DNA of 8,184 bases from Mariprofundus sp. (lineage in GTDB: Bacteria; Pseudomonadota; Zetaproteobacteria; Mariprofundales; Mariprofundaceae), in the NCBI GenBank assembly GCA_021772845.1, contig JAJFLF010000126.1:1-8184 (forward strand), given 5' to 3'. This document shows positions 1 to 5,069 of the stretch, piece by piece; positions within the stretch are counted from its first letter, which is position 1, and each line of letters begins with the position of its first letter. A program made the translations under genes and the position numbers. Below the pieces are notes generated by a model. The model made no database searches. It saw only the letters and a list, made by a program, of their open reading frames with translations, and was not told the origin of the DNA.

Positions 1-224
1 CCTATCACCGATGCATCAAAGCGTAGAATGGGAGAAGAGCCGCGCATATCCAGCGCTTTACCCTGAGGTATCCCTTCCACCACATCTATCAATACAATAT
101 TAGCCAGCTCTTTTGTCGCAGCCAAAAATGCAGCCGTGGCACCGACATTACCTGCGCCGACCACTGTAATTTTTTTTCTGTTGAATCTGGAGTCTTTGGT
201 AGTATCGGTATCAGACCAGCGCAT
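1..224 (-). CDS. mdh: Malate dehydrogenase, LDH-type (N-terminal part, runs off the window)
   Basis: NAD-dependent oxidation of malate to oxaloacetate in the TCA cycle, cytoplasmic. Only the first 74 codons are present; the gene continues beyond base 1. The visible part is the Rossmann nucleotide-binding half: a glycine-rich loop GAGNVG at residues 23-28, then an acidic residue ending the second strand (LIDVVEG, D47) and the family signature PQGKALDM at 53-60. This wording is typical of the lactate-dehydrogenase-like malate dehydrogenases rather than the E. coli type. The ATG at 224 is preceded by AAAGGGGA about 9 nt upstream, which supports it. It places about 16 residues (MRWSDTDTTK...) ahead of the usual RKKITVVG beginning, a modest N-terminal extension. 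It follows thiD on the same strand after 101 nt with no visible terminator between, so read-through from the upstream operon is possible. Confidence 0.93.
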   Translation of the reverse strand, partial: MRWSDTDTTKDSRFNRKKITVVGAGNVGATAAFLAATKELANIVLIDVVEGIPQGKALDMRGSSPILRFDASVI

Positions 225-325
225 TGTATATATCCCCTTTCAGACGTTTTAGTGAATAGAGTAACATGAGAAAAGCATGCCGATATATTTGACGATAGTC
301 CAACGAAACAGAAATGAGATTACAG

Positions 326-1072
326 TCAGCTTAGTTGCAAGTATTCAATAGCCTTTTCGACAGCCGTCTTTAGCGGCCTTTGCTGCGCCAGATTAGCAGT
401 TACAGCAGAAGCCAATCGGCAACCGGTACCATGTCTTTGATGTACTGACCAAGGCTGGCGAGCATGTGTGAAGGCCTCTATTTTCCCATCAGCGTCACAT
501 AAAACATCCACCAATGCATCTGCATCTACATGGCCACCTTTTAGCAGTACGGCACAACCAAGCTTATTGGACAGTTGTTTGGCTGCTTGTGCTTCATCGT
601 TCACAGACTCACCAAGTAATACCGCAGCCTCATCCAGATTAGGCGTGAGCAGCGTTGCCATGGGCAACAGGGACTGTTTGATTGTATCGACCGCCCCCTC
701 CTGTAGCAGACGAGTACCACTACTCGACACCAGGACCGGATCAACTACGAGCATGCCCTTATGGCGCTCATGCAACAGAGCAGAAACCAGAGCGATATGT
801 TCAACATTGAACAACATGCCCGTTTTCACAGCCACAACATCGTAATAATCAAACACGGCATGTATTTCAGCATCGAGTTGCGCCAATGAAGCCGCTTCAA
901 TTCTGGAAATATTGGCAGGATTCTGCGCAGTCAATGCAGTGATCGCAGAACAGCCATGCACACCGAGTGATTCAAACACGCGCAGATCAGCTTGAATGCC
1001 TGCTCCTCCGCAGGAATCTGAACCGCCAATCGTCAGGCAAACAGGCCTCAACACACCACTGTTTTGATTCAT
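326..1072 (-). CDS. thiD: Hydroxymethylpyrimidine / phosphomethylpyrimidine kinase
   Basis: Phosphorylates 4-amino-5-hydroxymethyl-2-methylpyrimidine (HMP) and then HMP-phosphate to HMP-PP, the pyrimidine donor for thiamine phosphate synthesis. The 248-residue product is close to the usual length of about 260. Ribokinase-fold signatures run in order: GGSDSCGGAGIQADL at residues 16-30 (substrate and glycine-rich region), VKTGML at 82-87, DPVLVSSSG at 111-119, TPN at 143-145, LKGGH at 177-181, and the anion-hole motif HGTGC at 214-218 with the catalytic Cys. The start ATG lies inside the end of thiE (ATGA, shared bases 1069-1072), indicating translational coupling. No separate good Shine-Dalgarno is seen, consistent with coupling. 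The product supplies the co-substrate for its neighbour ThiE. No THI-box (TPP riboswitch) is recognisable near it. Confidence 0.96.
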   Translation of the reverse strand: MNQNSGVLRPVCLTIGGSDSCGGAGIQADLRVFESLGVHGCSAITALTAQNPANISRIEAASLAQLDAEIHAVFDYYDVVAVKTGMLFNVEHIALVSALLHERHKGMLVVDPVLVSSSGTRLLQEGAVDTIKQSLLPMATLLTPNLDEAAVLLGESVNDEAQAAKQLSNKLGCAVLLKGGHVDADALVDVLCDADGKIEAFTHARQPWSVHQRHGTGCRLASAVTANLAQQRPLKTAVEKAIEYLQLS

Positions 1073-1704
1073 GAATTGTTCCAGATACCGATCAACCGAA
1101 CCGCTTCAGCTTCGATATCATCAGCAGCAAACAGGCCGGAAATCACCGCAGCACAATCGGCTCCGGCAGCTTTCACCGCGACGACATTGTCTGCATTGAT
1201 GCCACCAATGGCGCAGATATGGCTATTCGGAAACATCTGGCGCGCTTTCATCAAACGGGGAAGACCAATAGCCGGCACTTCCGGTTTAGATGTTGTCGCC
1301 CATACAGCACCAAATGAAACATAATCAGCACCATCTTTGAGTACTGATGTAGCAAAACCAGCATCAGCGCGACACGTGATACCGATGATAAAATCATCCC
1401 CCACTTCGGTTCGCAACTGAATCAGATTCGGCGCATCATCACGTCCTAAATGTACACCATCAGCATCAACATCCTGCGCCAGACCCACTGAGTCATTGAT
1501 GATAAACACGGCACCATACTCACGCGTCAATTCACGCAAAGCTTTCGCACGTTTAAGTTGACGTTTAAAACCCTGTTTTTTGTCGCGAAATTGCAGCGTC
1601 TTCACACCGCCCTTTAGCGCCGATTCTGCTTTCTCCAACAGCTCTTCCGTATCCAGATCTGCAGGTAGAATAGCATAAATGCCTTTCAGCTCTGTTGGTT
1701 TCAT
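1069..1704 (-). CDS. thiE: Thiamine phosphate synthase
   Basis: Joins HMP-PP to the carboxylated thiazole phosphate to give thiamine phosphate. The 211-residue protein is the expected length for this TIM-barrel enzyme. Recognisable motifs in order: QFRDK at residues 38-42 (pyrophosphate and substrate contacts), IIND at 68-71, DGVHLGRDD at 82-90, GITCRAD at 108-114, FGAVWATTSKP at 131-141, AIGGI at 165-169 and AAVISGLF at 185-192. The GITCR segment replaces the GxSxH wording of the Bacillus enzyme; a Cys there is common in proteobacterial homologues as I recall them. The ATG at 1704 lies 7 nt after the gph stop. A GAGG sequence at 1717-1720 is a slightly distant ribosome binding site, and coupling to gph is likely. 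It overlaps thiD by 4 nt. Confidence 0.95.
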   Translation of the reverse strand: MKPTELKGIYAILPADLDTEELLEKAESALKGGVKTLQFRDKKQGFKRQLKRAKALRELTREYGAVFIINDSVGLAQDVDADGVHLGRDDAPNLIQLRTEVGDDFIIGITCRADAGFATSVLKDGADYVSFGAVWATTSKPEVPAIGLPRLMKARQMFPNSHICAIGGINADNVVAVKAAGADCAAVISGLFAADDIEAEAVRLIGIWNNS

Positions 1705-1711
1705 GCTCTGA

Positions 1712-2371
1712 TCAATCCTCCAGCAGATTCAACAGCTCTGTAAAATCAGGCAGGGAAACAACGCGATCAGCATATTCTGCAGGGACGTCCTGATAACCGT
1801 GCTCTGCAAATGCTACAGCTTGGCACTGTGCAGCAAAACCAGCTTCAACATCAAAACGTGTATCACCAACCATCACTGTCTCGGAAGCATCCACACCCAT
1901 TGCCCTACAACATTCCAGCAACATATCCGGAGCAGGTTTTTTGGCAAAACCATCTTCTGGTGACAGAGCCAATGTCAGATAAGAGGTCAAGCCCATTGCA
2001 TCAAGCACTTTAACCCGGGCTTTGGCTGGTTTTGCGGTCACAACCGACATCGGAATACCCTTCGCTTTCAGCGTATCCAGCACATGCATCACACCTGGAA
2101 ATGGCTTGCCAAATTCAGCTGGATTTTTTTCATAAATATCGGCAAATGCATGATATAGCGCCATGGTCTCATCATGTTCCATCGGTAAACCGAGCACATT
2201 TGAGGCTAATTTGTGCGCACCACCACCAACATGTGGCTGCGTATCTGCCTGAGACAGACGCAAATCATATCCCAGCGACTCCAAAGCACGGTTCGCATTG
2301 GCCTGAATATCAGGTAATGCATCCACAAGTGTTCCATCCAGATCAAAAATAAAAGCCTTAGGCATCGTCAT
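1712..2371 (-). CDS. gph: HAD-family phosphatase, probable phosphoglycolate phosphatase
   Basis: A haloacid dehalogenase-superfamily phosphatase of 219 residues. Motif I is DLDGT, with nucleophile Asp10 and acid/base Asp12. Motif II is VVTAKP (Thr112), motif III is a Lys in FAKKPAPD (144-145), and motif IV is VGDTRFD (Asp170, Asp174). The helical cap lies roughly at residues 17-85. The best family match is 2-phosphoglycolate phosphatase (Gph), which removes the phosphoglycolate arising from DNA repair or Rubisco oxygenation. HAD substrate assignments from sequence are soft, so another small phosphate ester, including thiamine phosphates given the neighbours, cannot be excluded. The ATG at 2371 has a strong GAGGAG 5 nt upstream (2377-2382), which favours it over the ATG two codons later. 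It overlaps the end of queG by 14 nt. Confidence 0.88.
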   Translation of the reverse strand: MTMPKAFIFDLDGTLVDALPDIQANANRALESLGYDLRLSQADTQPHVGGGAHKLASNVLGLPMEHDETMALYHAFADIYEKNPAEFGKPFPGVMHVLDTLKAKGIPMSVVTAKPAKARVKVLDAMGLTSYLTLALSPEDGFAKKPAPDMLLECCRAMGVDASETVMVGDTRFDVEAGFAAQCQAVAFAEHGYQDVPAEYADRVVSLPDFTELLNLLED

Positions 2372-3626
2372 ACTTACTCCTCAAATATTCTATAGTTAAA
2401 TCTATCTCTTCACACACACCAGCATCCGTCTCTACAGTTAACTGCTGATGCAAAACTAAACTAATCCGTTGATGACTGTTTGCACTACTCAAACACCCCA
2501 GTGCCCATGCTGCATGGCCGCGGATCAACGGCTCTTTATCAGCAATCACGCTTAACAGATCATCTACAAACAGCGTTTTGCCAGAATTTCCCATGGCGAT
2601 ACAGACATTGCGCAATAAACCAGCCCGCTTGGTACGTTTGATTGGTGATTTACGGAATAGCTGACGGAAACCATCATCATCAAGTCGCAGCAAGCTAGCA
2701 AGGTTTGGCAGATGATTCTCCCCCCTCGGTTTAATGGAATCTTCGCCCGTCTGCAAATCGTGCAAACGCAGACTTCCCTTTGAAGCATGTTGATTCCACG
2801 GACAAACTAATTGGCAATCATCACACCCGTAAATGCGGTTCCCCATCATTATACGCAGAGGGCGTGGTATAAAACCATCAAATTCAATGGTCAGATAAGA
2901 GATGCACAGTCGCGCATCTACAACGTATGGTGCGACAATCGCCTGCGTAGGACAGACATCAATACATGCAGAACAACTACCACAATGGTTTTTGGCAGCT
3001 TCATCCTTTTCAATGCTCGCCGTAGTAAAAATCTCCCCCAGCAAAAACCAGGAACCGAGATCTCGATGAATCGTTAACGAATGCTTGCCTTGCCAACCAA
3101 GACCTGAGGACTCAGCCAATGCATGCTCCAGTACCGGAGCCGTATCCACAAACACACGTTGATCGTGTTTACCAAGCATGACATCAAGATCAGCAGCCAA
3201 TGCTTTCAAATATTTTTTCATCACATCGTGATAATCATCGCCATGCGCATAGGCTGAAATCACGCCCTGCCCTTTTGCATCATTGGCTTCATCTAGCAGA
3301 TAAGCTGGAGGTGAATAAGGCATCGCCACACTGATCACAGATTGCACACCTTCCAACATCGATTCCGGCTGCATACGGCGCTGCATTCGCACCTGCTCCG
3401 ACATCCAGGCCATATCAGCCTGCATATCTGCATCAATCCAGCGCTTAAGCCCCTGTTTATGTTTATGATCAATCGATAGCGAGGCAATGCGACACAGCAC
3501 AAAACCATGTTCTGATGCCTTATCTTTGATCATCTCTTTCACATCATCTGTAGTCACGCCGGCATACTGACACATCAATATATTTGTCGCATCGACAAAG
3601 CACATATAAGATGCCGAACGGTTCAC
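2358..3626 (-). CDS. queG: Epoxyqueuosine reductase (cobalamin / 4Fe-4S)
   Basis: Reduces epoxyqueuosine to queuosine at the wobble base of GUN-anticodon tRNAs, the last step of queuosine synthesis, using cobalamin and two 4Fe-4S clusters. Characteristic stretches are FVDTAPVLEHALAE at residues 159-172 (with the conserved catalytic Asp161), GLGWQGKHSL at 175-184, the ferredoxin-like CGSCSACIDVCP at 215-226 (C215, C218, C221, C225), DARLCISYLTIE with C241, and GNRIYGCDDCQLVCPWN with C268, C271 and C275. Together these give the eight cluster cysteines. A C-terminal HEAT-like helical segment (about 332-385) is also typical. The frame is open to a GTG at 3626, giving 422 aa, longer than the usual 350-380. 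Internal starts at ATG 3605, ATG 3575 (M18) or the ATG at residue 32 are equally plausible, and none has a clear Shine-Dalgarno. Function is secure; the exact N-terminus is not. Confidence 0.95.
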   Translation of the reverse strand: MNRSASYMCFVDATNILMCQYAGVTTDDVKEMIKDKASEHGFVLCRIASLSIDHKHKQGLKRWIDADMQADMAWMSEQVRMQRRMQPESMLEGVQSVISVAMPYSPPAYLLDEANDAKGQGVISAYAHGDDYHDVMKKYLKALAADLDVMLGKHDQRVFVDTAPVLEHALAESSGLGWQGKHSLTIHRDLGSWFLLGEIFTTASIEKDEAAKNHCGSCSACIDVCPTQAIVAPYVVDARLCISYLTIEFDGFIPRPLRIMMGNRIYGCDDCQLVCPWNQHASKGSLRLHDLQTGEDSIKPRGENHLPNLASLLRLDDDGFRQLFRKSPIKRTKRAGLLRNVCIAMGNSGKTLFVDDLLSVIADKEPLIRGHAAWALGCLSSANSHQRISLVLHQQLTVETDAGVCEEIDLTIEYLRSKYDDA

Positions 3627-3697
3627 GACAGTTGTATTTGACTGATAAATGACTGAAGTGATTTAAAATTAGAATCAAACCTGCCACAGGAGAAAAG
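3627..3697. promoter_or_regulatory. Divergent intergenic region with candidate plus-strand promoter
   Basis: This 71-nt gap separates the minus-strand queG operon from the plus-strand HD-GYP gene, so promoters in both directions are expected here. On the plus strand TTGACT (3638-3643) is a good -35. Paired with TTTAAA (3662-3667) it has an 18-nt spacer, and with TAAAAT (3664-3669) a 20-nt spacer. Transcription would start about 20-25 nt before the GTG at 3698. I see no convincing sigma-70 pair for queG on the minus strand. A 7-bp direct repeat, TGACTGA, at 3639-3645 and 3650-3656 overlaps the -35 region. Confidence 0.4.
3639..3656. repeat. Direct repeat TGACTGA, two copies one helical turn apart
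   Basis: TGACTGA occurs at 3639-3645 and again at 3650-3656, 11 bp start to start, so both copies lie on the same face of the helix and overlap the candidate -35 element. This arrangement suits a regulator binding as a direct-repeat dimer. A 12-mer around the second copy (3646-3657) recurs with one mismatch upstream of the polymerase gene (5042-5053). A regulatory role is inference. Confidence 0.35.
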
Positions 3698-4291
3698 GTG
3701 AATAAGGAATCCTCAAGCAATGAAGGCGTAAACGAAGCCCTTGTAGCTCTTATTGCCGCATTAGAAGCCCGAGATCTATTTACCAAAGATCATTCCATTC
3801 GTGTGGCCCAAATCGTCAAACTGCTAACTGCCAAATTTAGAATCTCTGATCAGCAAAAGCAGACTATTTACGATGCAGCACTGCTTCATGATATCGGCAT
3901 GGTCAGTATTCCCGATGCAATCCTGCTCAAGCAGGGGCGTCTATCTTCTGATGAACTCGGACTTATCCAGAATTCACCAGAGGTTGCAGCAAAAATCCTT
4001 GTATCCATTTCATCATTAAAAGACGAACGCCTCATTATTTTACACCAGGGAGAGCGCTGGGACGGCGAAGGTTATCCAAACAGATTAAAAGGCGATCAGA
4101 TACCTGAAGGCTCCCGATTTATTGCCGTTGCAAAAGCCATTGATGCGATGACCAAAAACAGATCATATCGGAGAGCTCGTCCTTTATCGTATTGTCTCGA
4201 TCAACTGAAAGAAAATGCAGGGAGTCAGTTCGACCCCAAAATTGCAGATGTTGCCATATCAATCCTTTGCAAAGGTTTTCTTCCCGATTAA
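3698..4291 (+). CDS. Stand-alone HD-GYP-fold protein with degenerate active site
   Basis: HD-GYP domains normally hydrolyse cyclic di-GMP using a bi- or trinuclear metal centre. This 197-residue protein is only the domain, with no receiver, PAS or membrane part. Retained features are DHSIRVA (H32), ALLHDIG (H64, D65), GYP at 125-127, NRSYRRA at 154-160 and GSQFDP at 175-180. Lost by alignment to the family pattern: the Lys of HDxGK is Met68; the His of the HPxxG motif is Ser93 (and its Gly is Ala97); the paired His before ERWDG are Gln117-Gly118; the Asp of VADxxDA is Lys146. Most metal ligands are therefore missing, and phosphodiesterase activity is unlikely. A sensor, scaffold or binding role is possible. 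The GTG start is well supported by AGGAG (3688-3692) 5 nt upstream. It is divergent from queG and precedes the EPS-associated genes. Confidence 0.87.
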   Translation: MNKESSSNEGVNEALVALIAALEARDLFTKDHSIRVAQIVKLLTAKFRISDQQKQTIYDAALLHDIGMVSIPDAILLKQGRLSSDELGLIQNSPEVAAKILVSISSLKDERLIILHQGERWDGEGYPNRLKGDQIPEGSRFIAVAKAIDAMTKNRSYRRARPLSYCLDQLKENAGSQFDPKIADVAISILCKGFLPD

Positions 4292-4441
4292 GCACCAATA
4301 AAAACTATATAGGCATGCAACACACTGGTATTTCACCACCATAAGTTGCAGCCAAAATCAGCAACCATCTTGTGTTTTTAGAAAAACATAGTATGCTTGT
4401 CGCAAATCATCTTATTGTTTTTTAGAACAAGGAGTCAAACC
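4292..4441 (+). promoter_or_regulatory. 150-nt leader before the small exported protein gene
   Basis: Noncoding stretch between the HD-GYP stop and the ATG at 4442. It must hold the promoter for the exported protein if that gene is transcribed alone. TTGTGT, a 16-nt spacer, then TATGCT around 4370-4396 is only a weak sigma-70 match. No intrinsic terminator for the HD-GYP gene is visible, so read-through is possible. The stretch ends in a consensus ribosome binding site, AAGGAG at 4429-4434, 7 nt from the ATG. A nested inverted repeat lies inside it (separate entry). Confidence 0.4.
4316..4350. repeat. Nested inverted repeat in the leader
   Basis: The outer arms TGCAAC (4316-4321) and GTTGCA (4345-4350) are perfect reverse complements. 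Inside them TGGT (4326-4329) pairs with ACCA (4335-4338) around a 5-nt loop. No T-run follows, so it is not an ordinary intrinsic terminator. It could be an operator or a leader RNA structure, or chance. Confidence 0.35.
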
Positions 4442-4957
4442 ATGAAAGTACTATCCGTCATTTTCCTTATGTTATTTATGGGCATTTCCACAGCAAATGC
4501 TGCTGTGGTTCCTGCTAATGGAGCCGCGAATGCAAACGCAAACCAAGCAGATCCTTTGAGAGGCGACTTAACTGCCGCACTTCAAAGCGGCCTAACTATT
4601 GCAGAAATCTTAGCTAGCTACGTAGGTTCCGGAAGCCCCTATGCTATTACCGAAGTTATTGGAGCATTAACTGAAGTAGCAGGCCCGGCCAATTACGATG
4701 CTATTTTAGCAGAAACTCAAGTTTACGCCCCTAGCTTTGTACCTGTAATCAATGAAGTCATTAACCTATACAGAGCTGATATAGCACAGGGAGGTGTTCC
4801 TGGAACAGTTGATCCAACTGCAGCTTTTGCAGCCTCAGCAGCTGGCCCAGACACAGCAGCAGGAAATGCTGCAATAAATGCTGCGCTAGCAGCAATTAGA
4901 CCTTTTCAGGGCAATGGGGTTAGTGGTGTTACTGTACAGGTTACCCCTGGCGCCTAA
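4442..4957 (+). CDS. Small exported Ala-rich acidic protein, function unknown
   Basis: I do not recognise a family. The 171-residue product starts at the ATG at 4442, chosen over an in-frame start at 4397 because AAGGAG sits 7 nt upstream and the protein then begins with a textbook signal peptide. That peptide is MK, a hydrophobic core to about residue 16, and an ANA|A cleavage site after residue 20. There is no lipobox Cys, no second membrane segment and no sorting motif at the C-terminus. The mature chain of about 150 residues is rich in Ala, Gly and small residues and has only three Arg and about eleven acidic residues. It contains no Cys, His, Lys, Met or Trp. Residues 45-73 and 75-107 look like two degenerate copies of one helical unit (AL...ILA...EVI). 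It has its own strong terminator, suggesting an independent, possibly abundant transcript. Position beside an EPS polymerase suggests a matrix or envelope role, as inference only. Confidence 0.85.
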   Translation: MKVLSVIFLMLFMGISTANAAVVPANGAANANANQADPLRGDLTAALQSGLTIAEILASYVGSGSPYAITEVIGALTEVAGPANYDAILAETQVYAPSFVPVINEVINLYRADIAQGGVPGTVDPTAAFAASAAGPDTAAGNAAINAALAAIRPFQGNGVSGVTVQVTPGA

Positions 4958-4981
4958 AGCAAGAATACATTTACTTTATTT

Positions 4982-5011
4982 AAAAAGGGCTCCCAAATGG
5001 AGCCTTTTTTT
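4982..5011 (+). terminator. Strong Rho-independent terminator after the exported protein gene
   Basis: GGCTCC (4988-4993) pairs with GGAGCC (4999-5004) around the loop CAAAT and is followed by a run of seven T. The stem extends through a G-U pair and five A-U pairs (4982-4987 with 5005-5010). The A-run on the 5' side means it could also work in the reverse direction. It lies 24 nt past the stop at 4957 and separates the exported protein transcript from the polymerase gene. Confidence 0.9.
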
Positions 5012-5036
5012 AATCCTTTTCATTCCACAACACACT

Positions 5037-5049
5037 GTCATTTAATGAC
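5037..5049. repeat. 13-bp palindrome upstream of the polymerase gene
   Basis: GTCATTTAATGAC is a perfect inverted repeat of 6-bp arms around a single central T. It lies between the upstream terminator and the ATG at 5070, where any promoter for the polymerase gene must be. It is a candidate operator or part of a promoter; no clear -35/-10 pair is visible beside it. Confidence 0.35.
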
Positions 5050-5069
5050 TGAACAACTATGATAGCATC

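Noticed and set aside
225..325. Terminator or riboswitch between thiD and mdh
   Set aside because: No stem with a T-run and no THI-box wording could be found; the gap is AT-rich with only the mdh ribosome binding site recognisable.
2032..2352. Plus-strand open frame of 106 residues opposite gph
   Set aside because: It is a His/Pro-rich shadow of a well-defined HAD phosphatase gene and has no initiation signals.
3544..3786. Minus-strand open frame across the queG/HD-GYP intergenic region
   Set aside because: It overlaps the starts of two divergent, well-supported genes and resembles nothing known to me.
4397..4441. In-frame upstream start extending the exported protein by 15 residues
   Set aside because: The extension would bury the signal peptide behind a non-typical N-terminus, while the ATG at 4442 has AAGGAG at ideal distance.
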